Positions 1 to 8,659 of a DNA stretch of 52,471 bases are shown in pieces; the first letter of the stretch is position 1; every line of letters starts with the position of its first letter. The DNA comes from Clostridiaceae bacterium (GTDB lineage: Bacteria; Bacillota; Clostridia; DSM-8532): the NCBI GenBank assembly GCA_012522505.1, contig JAAYKJ010000025.1:1-52471 (forward strand), read 5' to 3'. The position numbers and the translations under genes were made by a program. The notes below the pieces were generated by a model that was not told the DNA's origin, made no database searches, and saw only the letters and a list, made by a program, of their open reading frames with translations.

Positions 1-572
1 ATTTCGATAAGAGGAAATATAGCAACACCAGTGATAATACGACGACGATACAAATGATAACGATCATGTTTGTAATCATCGTGGATTGTAAAGCATTCAG
101 ATGGGCTGCCTCGTAATAAAGGTAATTGTACATGTATCTTTGAATCAGATCGGTCAGTATGTAGATATTATTTTCCAACTGCTCCATGCGGGAATCGTAT
201 TCTTTCGTTTGTGCAATCTGCTGAATCTTCTCCTCCAGATTGCGACACAGGTTCAACACACTGCTGATTGCGCGAAGGCTATCGTTTTCGGTTGTCGTAT
301 CGAATAGTTTTAGTGCGATCGCCTCTGCGGACTGCACTTCCTTGATAGGTAGGCCTTCAGAATATTGGCTGTTGATCACGTAATAATACATTTTTAGATC
401 GATATCATCCTTGAAATTCTGGTTAAAATCGGATGCTGTCGTAACATTGTTCAGGATAGCGTGATACTGCAGTGCAGATCCAATTCCAATAAATGCAATT
501 GCGATGATGATGATCATCGGCGGTACTGCGACAATCAGGATCATCTTCCAAAGCTGGCTCTGCATATTCATT
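1..572 (-). CDS. Sensor histidine kinase, N-terminal part (YesM-like), cut by window edge
   Basis: Only the first ~190 residues lie in the window. They show a hydrophobic segment at about residues 9-30, an extracytoplasmic stretch of roughly 130 residues, and a second hydrophobic segment just before the edge, the layout of a two-TM membrane sensor kinase. No kinase domain is visible, so the call rests on this topology and on the next gene, a YesN-type response regulator whose usual partner is a YesM-type kinase. The ATG is preceded by GGGAGG at a good distance. It lies 73 bp behind the regulator gene on the same strand, so the two are probably co-transcribed. The ligand is unknown; such pairs often regulate sugar uptake genes (family knowledge). 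Confidence 0.7.
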
Positions 573-645
573 TCTATTGATCGCCTCCCGTCTGTCAAGG
601 CTGTTTTCTGTAAAGATCAGTTCTCGTTTATGCCTATGACCGAAC

Positions 646-2256
646 TCAATGCTTGCTTTCTCTGCGATATTCATTTGGAGTTAAGCCTGAAACTTTTTTA
701 AACACAAAACTAAAATAATGCGGATCTCTATAGCCCACAGCTATCGCAACCTCACTTGAGCGCATATCCGTTTGCCGGAGCATGCGTTTTGCCTCGTCGA
801 TCCGCTTCCCGGTAAGGTATTCGATAAAGGTTTGGCCGATTTCCTGACTGAATATGGCTGAAAAGTAATTGGGACTGATATTCACTTTTCTGGCCACTCG
901 ATTAAGGGAAATCGACTCCTCCGAATAATGCTTGTCGATGAATCGGATCGCCTGAGTCAACAAATTGCGCTGCTGCTTTTTGCTTTCATGGTCACGCAGC
1001 TCCAGCGCTTGTTTCATGATCTGGTATATGTACTTTTTAGCTTTTTCCGGCACAGATGCATCGTCACCAGGTTGATGCTCCAGCATCCAAAAACTGTCGG
1101 TGCTGCAGCCTATCGAATCCAAGTACTTAACCACAGCAAAGTAAGCCGTCATTGATAAATACCTGCAAAACAGTGGTAGAGAAACGGTTTGTTCGGCAGC
1201 GCTTGCAAGTAACTGATCGATAAAGGGGCTGATTTCTTCTCGTGACCCGTTACTTAAAAAGCTACTGATATGTTTCTGATTGATTTCATTTTTATCTGTG
1301 CCCCTGTTGGGACCATTTCGAAAATGCTGAATGCTTGATTCCGATAGAATATGATCCTCCGGACAAAGGTATCGATAGGATAAAATCCGGTTTGCCTCCG
1401 AAAAGCAGTTTGGGATAGCACCCAATCGTGATACCGGTGTTCCTTTTGCAATATGCCATTTTATGTCAGAATCGGCTGTGATACAGTAATCTTTAATGTT
1501 TTCGATACATTCGTCTGTTCGACGGTCAATATCGTCCTCGGTGCCTTTTACCAGAATGGCGTATGTTGTAACATTCCATCTGAATAAAATCGTTTCCGTA
1601 CGATTGGCGGTAAGCTCACTTATCTTACCCTGTATTACCGCAAGTGAATCTGTATAGCTTTCGGGAGCGCTTCCGTCATATCCTGCGCTGTTGAGCGAAA
1701 AAAGCACGATATTATAGTATGGGGCATTCAAGTCGATGCCCATCTCTTTCGCGGTTTCGGAAATTTCCAACACGCTCATGCTACCGACAACTATTTGCTC
1801 GAAAAACCTTCTGCGGGAAAATATTTCGTATTCCTGTACTTCCCGCTGAAAAACCGCAAGATATTCCTGCTGTTGACGCTCTGCTTCCATTTTTTCGCGA
1901 AGCCCAATCAGGATCTCCACCATTTTTCCCTTTGTGATCGGCTTCAACAGATACTGTTCCACACCCAGTCCGATCGCTTGCTGTGCATAGGAGAAGTTGT
2001 CATATCCGCTGATTATGACAATTTTTATCTTTGGCAGTTCCTTACGGATCAATTCAATCAATTCCAGTCCGTCAATGAATGGCATTTTGATATCAGTGAT
2101 CAGAAGATCAGGCTGAATTTGGCGAATCAAAGGCAGTGCAAGCTCTCCATCAGGAGCATCACCGGTATAACGAAAGCCATACTGCTCCCAAAGAATGTTT
2201 TTGCGTATACCTTCACGAACTACAATCTCATCTTCGACAAGAAAGACTTTAAACAT
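646..2256 (-). CDS. YesN-like response regulator, REC plus AraC-type HTH
   Basis: This 536-residue protein has an N-terminal receiver domain with acidic pocket VEDE (residues 7-10), phospho-acceptor Asp55 (LLITDIKMP) and Lys105 (LLKPI). A long central region follows, and a C-terminal AraC/XylS double helix-turn-helix at about 430-533 ends in the typical GY.D..YFS.VFKK..G.TP.EYR signature. This is the YesN/AraC architecture that pairs with YesM-type kinases, and the neighbouring gene downstream supplies such a kinase. It is expected to bind DNA as a phosphorylation-dependent activator. Targets are not in the window. The start has GAGGGAG just upstream. An AT-rich stretch with TATATAAT before it may hold the promoter. 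Confidence 0.92.
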   Translation of the reverse strand: MFKVFLVEDEIVVREGIRKNILWEQYGFRYTGDAPDGELALPLIRQIQPDLLITDIKMPFIDGLELIELIRKELPKIKIVIISGYDNFSYAQQAIGLGVEQYLLKPITKGKMVEILIGLREKMEAERQQQEYLAVFQREVQEYEIFSRRRFFEQIVVGSMSVLEISETAKEMGIDLNAPYYNIVLFSLNSAGYDGSAPESYTDSLAVIQGKISELTANRTETILFRWNVTTYAILVKGTEDDIDRRTDECIENIKDYCITADSDIKWHIAKGTPVSRLGAIPNCFSEANRILSYRYLCPEDHILSESSIQHFRNGPNRGTDKNEINQKHISSFLSNGSREEISPFIDQLLASAAEQTVSLPLFCRYLSMTAYFAVVKYLDSIGCSTDSFWMLEHQPGDDASVPEKAKKYIYQIMKQALELRDHESKKQQRNLLTQAIRFIDKHYSEESISLNRVARKVNISPNYFSAIFSQEIGQTFIEYLTGKRIDEAKRMLRQTDMRSSEVAIAVGYRDPHYFSFVFKKVSGLTPNEYRRESKH

Positions 2257-2332
2257 ATTGTCTCCCTCACTAATTGACGTGCGATAGCTTTCAATTTATA
2301 CCATTATATATCATAATATAGCAGCCCGCAAT

Positions 2333-3223
2333 CTATGATTGATAAAGGTTTAATTTATCCATCACTGCTTTCAAACCTGGCTCAAGCGGAGAGGTGCATA
2401 GTTGCTTGAAAATATCTCCCTTATCCTTTAGTCTGGCATGGATCGTTCTCAACGTAAAGTCCTCGGGCTTAACCCCTTTTTCAAGTTCTTCCCATAATAC
2501 CGGTGCAGAAACATTCGCTGTTATATTCGCCCGGGGCGAATAGGGTGCAATGATGGTTTTCCCCTGCCACATCTGTAAATAATCAAAATAGAGCTTTTTC
2601 CCACGAGCTTTTACCTTTCGTTCTATGGTAAAAATATGAGGGTATTTTTCTACAAAATACTGTCCAAAAAAATGGTTGATCTCTCTTGCGGTTTCATAAT
2701 GCAACTCCTGCCCGGTTGATATGGCAACCTGCATACCCGTTGCACCTGATGTTTTGCAAAAACATTGAATACCAAGCTCCTTCAATGTTTCATATATGGT
2801 TAGTGCCGCTTCGATCACCTGCTGAAAGGGCTGCCCTTCGGAAGGATCCAGATCAAAAACAAGTGCATCTGGGTAATCTGGCCTGTCCAGCGTATTGAAT
2901 GGGATATGAAATTCCAGTGCCGCCATGTTTCCCATCCACAAAAGGGTTTCCACTTTATCCATAACAATATATTCAGTGCCATCCAGCTCATGCCGCTTAA
3001 TAAAATCCGGCGCATGGCTGGGGATATTTTTTTGATAATAGGACTTTTCCCCAACTCCGTCGGGGTAATGGATCGCCGTCAGGTTCCGGTTCCCGGTGTA
3101 GTTTAGCAAATAGGGAGCCAGTTCATACAGGCTTTTAATGTATTCCAGCTTTGTAATGCCCATATCGGGGAAAAGCAGCTTATCCGGGTTTGATATTTGG
3201 AAGGGGTTTTTTTCTTTTTTCAT
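2333..3223 (-). CDS. ligD: NHEJ primase-polymerase, LigD polymerase domain as a stand-alone protein
   Basis: The product matches the archaeo-eukaryotic primase-type polymerase domain of LigD, which fills gaps and adds ribonucleotides at DNA ends. From the chosen start it is 296 residues. The metal-binding DLDPS motif is at Asp124 and Asp126, a third Asp is at 214 (FDYLQ), and the nucleotide-contacting HIPFN is near 106. An open frame extends 30 codons further, but the ATG used here sits behind AGGAGA and begins with the usual N terminus, so I chose it. It is last in the ku-ligase-polymerase set, about 170 bp after the ligase stop. In Bacillus the ligase and polymerase are one chain; here they are separate genes. 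Confidence 0.9.
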   Translation of the reverse strand: MKKEKNPFQISNPDKLLFPDMGITKLEYIKSLYELAPYLLNYTGNRNLTAIHYPDGVGEKSYYQKNIPSHAPDFIKRHELDGTEYIVMDKVETLLWMGNMAALEFHIPFNTLDRPDYPDALVFDLDPSEGQPFQQVIEAALTIYETLKELGIQCFCKTSGATGMQVAISTGQELHYETAREINHFFGQYFVEKYPHIFTIERKVKARGKKLYFDYLQMWQGKTIIAPYSPRANITANVSAPVLWEELEKGVKPEDFTLRTIHARLKDKGDIFKQLCTSPLEPGLKAVMDKLNLYQS

Positions 3224-3250
3224 AACACTTCTCCTGCTCATACAAATATT

Positions 3251-3333
3251 GTTAAATGCTCCTAGAACCCTTCTGCGCAAAAAGCTGGTACAGACATGGC
3301 AACATACAATCATTATTAAATGCTCTAGAACCC
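3251..3333. repeat. Local direct repeat between ligase and polymerase genes
   Basis: Two units, TTAAATGCTCCTAGAACCC at 3252 and TTAAATGCTCTAGAACCCC at 3315, lie about 63 bp apart. They resemble the left end (TTATCAAATGCTCCTAA) of the interspersed repeat found near 27.95 kb, but the CAAT...ATTG core is not recognisable here, so the relationship is only suggestive. Confidence 0.4.
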
Positions 3334-3392
3334 CAGCCTCATGCGGCCTTTACTTTGTAAAAACAATTCTTGTGAGGTTTTATTCGTAAAAT

Positions 3393-4331
3393 TCACACGT
3401 TCTCCTCTTCTCCATTCGCTTCCTTTGGTTTTCTTGTGCTGAAGCCTTCCAAAACAGGATGCCGCAATCCCCCATGGGGTTCCCGCTCCAAATAAAGTAC
3501 CTGCACGGTTAAAACTGGCTGAAACCAGAGCATATCCTTTGCCCCGCTCCGCCCTCCAAAGGGTGATTCCTTCTGTTGCAGCTGAGGAATTGCTTCTGAG
3601 AGAATGGTTTTATCTTTGGTTGATAGGCCTGAAGAAACATGACCTACCGGGATGAGGCGTTCATTCTCATAGATACCAAGTATCAGGGACTTGATTTCCC
3701 TGCTCTTCAGCTTGACCCCGCAAACAACACAAAGAAGCCGTTTTTTCACCTTTGTTTTAAACCATTCGCGATGCTTTTTCCCTCCAAGATAAGGGCTATT
3801 GATGTGCTTTGACACTATCCCTTCCATTCCTTTGTCCTTCATGGCTGAAAAAAGGGCTTCGCCATCTCTGTAATCGGAAACAACCTGAATCAGCCCTGTA
3901 CCGTTAATTGTTTGCTCCAGAATACGTTTCCTTTCGACAAGAGGGATCTGTCTTAAGTCCATACCATCCCTGAACAGGATATCAAAGATCATATACTGAA
4001 CGGGATACTTCCGCTGGTAGTGTTTCAGTCTTTCTTTCCTTTGTACACGTTCACGGGACATAACATGGCTGAAAGAAGGCTTACCTTCTTCATTCAATGC
4101 GATCAATTCCCCATCCAGAACCGCTTCGCTGCAGCCCAATATATCTTTGATTCCAGCAATTTCCGGGTACCATGCAATTCGTTCCCTGCCGCTGCGGGTA
4201 AATAACCGCGTTCCATCCTTTTCAACATAGCAAAGTCCCCGGACACCATCCCACTTAACCTGATGTATCCAGTCGTTTTCTGTGATCACACTATCCAGCA
4301 ATACAGGTTCCATGGGTTCCATCCATTCCAT
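3393..4331 (-). CDS. ligD: ATP-dependent DNA ligase, LigD ligase domain as a stand-alone protein
   Basis: This 312-residue protein is an ATP-dependent DNA ligase that seals double-strand breaks in bacterial non-homologous end joining. The adenylated lysine is Lys26 in the KWDG motif. Further family motifs are visible: SGRER, LDGELIAL, and EGIVSKH (motif IV). It ends in the OB-fold segment typical of LigD ligase domains. It starts only 3 bp after the ku stop, so it is translated with ku. There is no fused polymerase or nuclease domain; the polymerase is encoded by the next gene downstream. Confidence 0.93.
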   Translation of the reverse strand: MEWMEPMEPVLLDSVITENDWIHQVKWDGVRGLCYVEKDGTRLFTRSGRERIAWYPEIAGIKDILGCSEAVLDGELIALNEEGKPSFSHVMSRERVQRKERLKHYQRKYPVQYMIFDILFRDGMDLRQIPLVERKRILEQTINGTGLIQVVSDYRDGEALFSAMKDKGMEGIVSKHINSPYLGGKKHREWFKTKVKKRLLCVVCGVKLKSREIKSLILGIYENERLIPVGHVSSGLSTKDKTILSEAIPQLQQKESPFGGRSGAKDMLWFQPVLTVQVLYLEREPHGGLRHPVLEGFSTRKPKEANGEEENV

Positions 4332-4334
4332 AGT

Positions 4335-5162
4335 CTATACCGCTTTTCCGGTTGATTTTTTCCTGCTGCCTTTTTTTGTAGCCGATGCCTTCTCTTTTGT
4401 TTCCTGCAGGCTGGCCTTCAGTGCTTCCATCAAATCGATGACATTTTGCTTTGGGGCTTGCGGAGCAACCTGTACTTCCTTCCCGGCAATCTTTTTCTGG
4501 ATAAGCTCTGTCAACGCAGTGTTGTATTCATCCGTATACTTTTCAGGATCGAAGGATGTTGTGAGCGTATCAATCAGTCGAACAGCGATCTCCAGCTCCT
4601 TTTCATTCGTATCACTTTTCTCGGGTAATCCGGGTATTTGGGCTGTCTGCCGTACTTCAGCCGCATAGAACAGAGTTTCCATTACAAGAACGTTCTTGTA
4701 AACCCGCAGCGCCGCCAAGGTTTGCTTGGATCGGATTGTCACCCTGGCAATGGCAACTCTTCCGGTGTCATTCATGGCCTGCCTCAACAGATTGTATGCC
4801 TTACCTCCGGTATCCTGCGGTGAAAGATAATAGGTCTTATCGAAATAGACCGGATCGATTTCGGAAAGATTCACAAAATCCAGGATTTCTATGCTTCGCA
4901 TCTCCGGTTTTTTTTGAACCGCTTCCAGTTCCTCTTGCTTCAGCACCACGAAATGCCCGGGTTCATATTCATAACCCCGTACAATGTCTTCCTCTTTTAC
5001 CTCGACGTTGCAATTGGGGCATACCTTTCTATAATTCAACGGTGTATTGCAGGCTTTATGAAGAAATCGAAACTTCACATCTTTGTTTTCGGTTGCTGTA
5101 AACATCCTGATCGGAATGTTCACAAGTCCAAAGCTGATAGATCCTTTCCAGACAGTATGCAT
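4335..5162 (-). CDS. ku: Ku DNA-end-binding protein
   Basis: This is a bacterial Ku homodimer subunit that rings broken DNA ends and recruits LigD. The 275 residues carry the family N terminus (WKGSISFGLVNIPI), the conserved core with LHKACN...CP.C, and a Lys/Ser/Thr-rich basic C-terminal tail (from about 255) typical of bacterial Ku. It is first in a three-gene leftward operon with the ligase (3 bp gap) and polymerase. AGGAGGATAAGC precedes the ATG. In B. subtilis this system acts in germinating spores. The host also carries spore genes, so the same role is likely here, but I saw no convincing SigG promoter. Confidence 0.96.
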   Translation of the reverse strand: MHTVWKGSISFGLVNIPIRMFTATENKDVKFRFLHKACNTPLNYRKVCPNCNVEVKEEDIVRGYEYEPGHFVVLKQEELEAVQKKPEMRSIEILDFVNLSEIDPVYFDKTYYLSPQDTGGKAYNLLRQAMNDTGRVAIARVTIRSKQTLAALRVYKNVLVMETLFYAAEVRQTAQIPGLPEKSDTNEKELEIAVRLIDTLTTSFDPEKYTDEYNTALTELIQKKIAGKEVQVAPQAPKQNVIDLMEALKASLQETKEKASATKKGSRKKSTGKAV

Positions 5163-5274
5163 GCTTATCCTCCTGTTAGTTTTTGTTTTTGATCATGAAG
5201 TCGCTAACTTTTACGTTCACCTGTTTAGTCTTGTTTCCGGTGCCGTGTTTTATGCTTGTATTCAAATAATCCGT

Positions 5275-5302
5275 TTGAAACTGGATTGTTTTATATTATA
5301 AT
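5275..5302 (+). promoter_or_regulatory. Probable SigA promoter for the unknown gene at 5.3 kb
   Basis: TTGAAA and TATAAT are separated by 16 bp, about 35 bp ahead of the GGGAGG ribosome site of the downstream gene. It lies in the divergent gap shared with ku. Confidence 0.55.
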
Positions 5303-5336
5303 GTAAATAGAAGAAGAATTTTTTGGGAGGTAATGA

Positions 5337-5933
5337 ATGTCTTTAAATCAAATCAAGATGAAGCTGCTAAAAAACAAAGAGCCTGTAGACATAGGCAGTC
5401 CGCAGTATTCCTTGAGATACAGGGCCAGGTTTGATAATCCAAGGGATATCAGCTATCCAATTTTATCAGCTCTTATCGGAAACGCAGATGTTATTGTCAT
5501 GCTAAACTCCGGATTGTTTCAGAATGCCTGGCAAGGCGATGTTCACCCCATAGAAAAGTTTTTGAATCGTATCCGACAACTCGAGTTGTTCCATACCTAC
5601 AGAAAAACACCACAAGAAAAGAACCTCTCTTTCTTTGGATTTCAAACACAAAGAAAAAAGAAGGTTGATGTTGAGGAAATTGCTGTTTATGTACCCAACC
5701 AGGTGTGGCGGGAATCCTTTCGTGAAATTCTTCCGCTGTGCGGTGCAAGATATTTGGTCACCAAAGCCCCGATGAGTGTATCGACCTTCATGAATGGCAT
5801 ATTAGGCCTGTCCGAAGAGGAAATATCAACCATGTTTTCAATCTGTATTTTTGACCTGGCACCAGTCGGCCAGATGGGCATATCATCGAAACAGCTCGAT
5901 CAGAAACAGATAGCTTTATGCCTTGGTCTATGA
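5337..5933 (+). CDS. Protein of unknown function, 198 aa
   Basis: I do not recognise this protein. It is a soluble-looking 198-residue chain with no signal peptide or membrane segment. A basic patch (QTQRKKK) is near residue 102, and there are no cysteine pairs suggesting zinc. The gene looks real: a SigA-type promoter, GGGAGG six bases before the ATG, and a sustained frame. An alternative ATG 4 bp upstream leads to a short frame and is rejected. It is divergent from ku across 170 bp and ends directly at a 41-base palindrome. The position next to NHEJ genes may be coincidence. Confidence 0.75.
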   Translation: MSLNQIKMKLLKNKEPVDIGSPQYSLRYRARFDNPRDISYPILSALIGNADVIVMLNSGLFQNAWQGDVHPIEKFLNRIRQLELFHTYRKTPQEKNLSFFGFQTQRKKKVDVEEIAVYVPNQVWRESFREILPLCGARYLVTKAPMSVSTFMNGILGLSEEEISTMFSICIFDLAPVGQMGISSKQLDQKQIALCLGL

Positions 5934-5974
5934 GGTGTCCGGGAACTGTTGCAAAAGCACAGGTCACGGACACC
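5934..5974. repeat. Long palindrome, 16-bp arms and 9-nt loop
   Basis: The arms read GGTGTCCGGGAACTGT and ACAGGTCACGGACACC, matching at 14 of 16 positions, around the loop TGCAAAAGC. It begins one base after the stop codon of the unknown gene. No run of T follows on either strand, so it is not a standard intrinsic terminator. It could be a REP-like interspersed palindrome or a folded 3' end that protects mRNA. Confidence 0.7.
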
Positions 5975-6145
5975 CGACCCTCTTCAAAAAACTAACGCCG
6001 GGGTTTAACGCCGTTTCTTCCATCTTCCCTGCCCCGTTCGTCGGATCGCACCAGATGAAATGTGAAAATGTGCAGTATTACTGCGATGAGAATACGTTCT
6101 GTTTTTTGTTTTGGGATGCATCACACAAGCTGCCACTTGTTAGCT

Positions 6146-6835
6146 TTAACCCTGCCCATAATACGCATTTGCACCATGCTTGCGTAGAAAATGTTTATTC
6201 AGAAGTGTCTGATCCATCTGCTCAATACCGGGGTTCAGCTGTATTGTACGGAAAGCGATTTTTGCGGTTTCTTCAAGAACAACAGAATTATGAACCGCAT
6301 CCATCGGATCCTTGCCCCAAGTAAACGGCCCGTGCATATTTACCAGCACTGCCGGGATATCCATTGGGTTTTTGTCTTGGAAGGTTTCAACCACCACATT
6401 ACCGGTCTCTCTTTCATATTCACCGTTGATCTCTTCTTTTGTCATTCTCCGGGTGCAGGGAATCTGCCCATAAAAATAGTCACCATGAGTTGTACCCAGC
6501 GCTGGTATCCCTCTGCCGGCCTGTGCAAAAGCTGTAGCCCAGGGTGAATGAGTATGCACAACACCGCCGATGTCTTTGAAATGCCTGTAAAAAACAAGAT
6601 GGGTTTGCGTATCGGAAGAAGGCTTCAAGCTGCCTTCTACCTTGTTTCCATCCAAGTCGACAACCACCATATGCTCGGCTTTCATCTCATCATAGGACAC
6701 CCCACTGGGTTTGATAACAACAAGCCCCTTTTCTCTGTCTATACCGCTGACATTTCCCCATGTGAACGTTACAAGGCCATATCGGGGAAGCTCAAGATTT
6801 GCTTTTAACACCTGTTCTTTCAATTGCTCTAGCAT
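6146..6835 (-). CDS. araD: L-ribulose-5-phosphate 4-epimerase
   Basis: This class II aldolase-family enzyme interconverts L-ribulose 5-phosphate and D-xylulose 5-phosphate, the last step of L-arabinose entry into the pentose phosphate pathway. The 229 residues match the usual AraD length. Zinc ligands are His94 and His96 (VVHTHS) and His168 (NMHGP). Asp119 (HGDYF) and a Tyr pair near 225 are at the expected active-site places. AAGGTG precedes the ATG. No araA, araB or transporter is adjacent, so it stands alone here. Close relatives act on other sugar phosphates or ascorbate products (UlaF, SgbE), so the exact substrate is inferred. Confidence 0.88.
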   Translation of the reverse strand: MLEQLKEQVLKANLELPRYGLVTFTWGNVSGIDREKGLVVIKPSGVSYDEMKAEHMVVVDLDGNKVEGSLKPSSDTQTHLVFYRHFKDIGGVVHTHSPWATAFAQAGRGIPALGTTHGDYFYGQIPCTRRMTKEEINGEYERETGNVVVETFQDKNPMDIPAVLVNMHGPFTWGKDPMDAVHNSVVLEETAKIAFRTIQLNPGIEQMDQTLLNKHFLRKHGANAYYGQG

Positions 6836-6983
6836 TTAATCACCTTATCCTCCAAAATGATATTATTTATCCGTCAAAACAGGCCATCATGCATTAAACG
6901 GCGCTGTTCCCGTATCATGATAGCACACACTGCCGGCATGCACAATTTAGAGCATGCTCTGCTGCAGGACTATTTACGCAGTA

Positions 6984-8042
6984 TTAATTGAAAAAGTAAA
7001 TTCCACCCCAATTTCATAGTTAGCGGAATTTAGTTCTGCAAATTAGGAAAAATCAAAAGCATCAGCCGTGAGCTTAGAAAGGATCCAACAACCATTACAA
7101 AGGAAATCAAAAACCATATCCAGTTTAGGAAGACCGGTTGTTACGGAAAAAACTTTAATGACTGTCTCTTTCGGAAAGACTGCACAATTCGGCATCTTTG
7201 CGACAACCGCAGGTGTACACGTAAATGCAGTTTCTGCAATTCCCATCCTTGCTCTACCCTTTGCCCTGACTATCATCAGGAAATATGCCAAAGACTTTCG
7301 AAACCACCCTACGTCTGCAACGGATGTGATGTAAAAGGATCCTGTACATTGGACAAAAAATGCCGAATCGGTCGCACTTATCAGGATTTCCTTAAATTTA
7401 TGGCTGAGCATCCGGGCTTCCCATTGTTGAAATGGATACGGTAGAAGGAAAGATTGTAGGTAAGGTGTTGCTGACACTGCATTTTACCATACCACAGTTC
7501 ATGCTAGCATTCATTCGGGATGCCAATACATCACAGTCTGTCATCGACATCTTCAATCGGCTTTATATGGAACTTTACCCTGTTGTTTTTGGTGAGCTAT
7601 TTCAAGTATTGCTTGGAGATAATGGCAGTGAATTTTCTAATCCAACTGCGATTGAATTGGATACACAGGGAATACTTCGAACACGCGTCTTTTACTGTGA
7701 TCCACAGGCTCCTTACCAGAAAGGTGCGGCCGAAAACAATCATACTTTAATCCGGCGCATTATTCCTAAGGGAACCTCACTTGATTGTTTTAAACAGGAG
7801 GACATAAAACTTATGATGGACCACATCAACTCCTATAGTAGACCTAATCTCGGTGATAAAACACCTTATGAAGTTTTTGCTTCCCTCTATGGGGAAGACA
7901 TTTTAAGAAAGATGGGCGTAGAACTTATCCCACCAGATAAAGTTACTCTTCTCCCATCCCTTCTTAAGACATAAAACTACAACAAAGAGACACCACCTGC
8001 CATAACTTAATAAAGGTAACACAAACCGGGGTGGAATTTACT
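6984..8042 (+). mobile_element. Decayed IS30-family insertion sequence
   Basis: The left end carries AGTAAATTCCACCCC (6995-7009) and the right end the inverse GGGGTGGAATTTACT (8028-8042). Between them lies a broken IS30-type transposase reading rightward. The transposase start is missing, part of the middle is missing, and there is a frame change near 7.42 kb, so the copy cannot move by itself. It sits between araD and the end of the ribosomal protein S16 operon. The first ~60 bp recur alone at 12.06 kb, and another inverted end lies at 8.21-8.25 kb, so several related insertions or deletions happened here. Confidence 0.78.
7052..7974 (+). pseudogene. IS30-family transposase, frameshifted and internally deleted
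   Basis: The first fragment (7052-7444) encodes the HTH-side SRELRKDPTTITKEIK segment and a Cys-rich zinc-binding-like region, then jumps to DKKCRIGRTYQDF, which in full IS30 relatives lies much further along. It then shifts frame at about 7420 and runs into TAG. The second frame (7432-7974) carries the catalytic core: Asp in EMDTVEG, Asp in LLGDNGSEF, and Glu in QKGAAENNH, followed by LIRRIIPKGT. These are the three acidic residues of the IS30 DDE family. The active site is therefore intact, but the DNA-binding half is cut up. The 180-residue C-terminal frame is not expected to be a working protein. Confidence 0.85.
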
Positions 8043-8211
8043 CGTGCAAAAAGTTAGCTAACATTTCACGCCTTGTTTAGTGCACCCTAAAAATGGTAGG
8101 TTAGGCTTCCTTAATTAATATTTTAACCCATCCAAGAGCAAAAATCATCAAAAACAAACTAATAAAAAACTGGTCAAACATAGATTTACTTAATAATACA
8201 CATTCTGTGGA

Positions 8212-8252
8212 ACTTACTTTTGCAAAGTGGAAGTTAACTTTTCAATTGACCC
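8212..8252. repeat. Second IS30-type end, inverted
   Basis: GTGGAACTTACTTTTGC is followed by GTGGAAGTTAACTTTTCAATTGAC. The second part is the near-inverse of the left end at 6986 (AATTGAAAAAGTAAATTCCAC). It marks the end of another related element, or the outer end of a nested insertion. The rest of the 8043-8388 gap is AT-rich and holds no gene besides this, a short repeat core, and the khpA terminator. Confidence 0.6.
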
Positions 8253-8276
8253 CGCTTTCAGCCTCTCATTTTGTTG

Positions 8277-8303
8277 ATCAATTCGCGCAAACGCGCATTG
8301 AAA
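8277..8303 (+). repeat. Interspersed repeat core, copy C
   Basis: CAATTCGCGCAAACGCGCATTG followed by AA, an almost perfect match to the core shared with the copies near 10.36, 18.93, 28.04 and 36.81 kb. The core is an imperfect inverted repeat with CAAT and ATTG ends around a GCGC-centred middle. Confidence 0.65.
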
Positions 8304-8338
8304 ATGGTTAAGAAAGAATTGTTGCTATATAAGCACCA

Positions 8339-8364
8339 AAAAAGAGCAGCAACCTGCTCTTTTT
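8339..8364 (-). terminator. Intrinsic terminator after khpA
   Basis: AAAAAGAGCAG, loop CAAC, CTGCTCTTTTT: a symmetrical hairpin with A and T tracts on both sides, 25 bp past the khpA stop. It closes the ylxM-ffh-rpsP-khpA transcript. Confidence 0.88.
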
Positions 8365-8388
8365 GTTATTCGTGAGATACTTCAAATT

Positions 8389-8619
8389 TTACTGAATAAT
8401 CTCAACAACGACTCTTTTGTTGTTTCGCACTGCCGCTGCCTTCATAACTGTTCGGATAGCCTTGGCAATGCGTCCTTGTTTCCCGATGACTTTTCCCATA
8501 TCTTCATTGGCAACTCTTAACTCCAGAATTAGGGATTTTTCACCTTCCACTTCATTTACAGACACGTCTTCAGGATTATCTACAAGGTTCCTGGCGATAT
8601 TTTCCAAAAGCTCCTTCAT
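8389..8619 (-). CDS. khpA: KH-domain RNA-binding protein KhpA (YlqC family)
   Basis: This 76-residue single KH-domain protein is, in Firmicutes, a partner of KhpB/Jag that binds RNA and affects cell size and division. The RNA-gripping GxxG loop is GKQG at 46-49, inside the IGKQGRIAKAIR motif. It follows rpsP by 40 bp, the common Firmicute order, and has GGAGGG upstream of its ATG. A strong terminator follows, so the usual downstream genes rimM, trmD and rplS are not part of this transcript. Confidence 0.93.
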   Translation of the reverse strand: MKELLENIARNLVDNPEDVSVNEVEGEKSLILELRVANEDMGKVIGKQGRIAKAIRTVMKAAAVRNNKRVVVEIIQ

Positions 8620-8659
8620 GATTACCCTCCATTCCGGAAAACAAATTCCTAATTTACCC

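Noticed and set aside
7043-7477. Minus-strand 144-codon frame
   Set aside because: It runs antisense through the transposase pseudogene, whose sense translation gives clear IS30 motifs.
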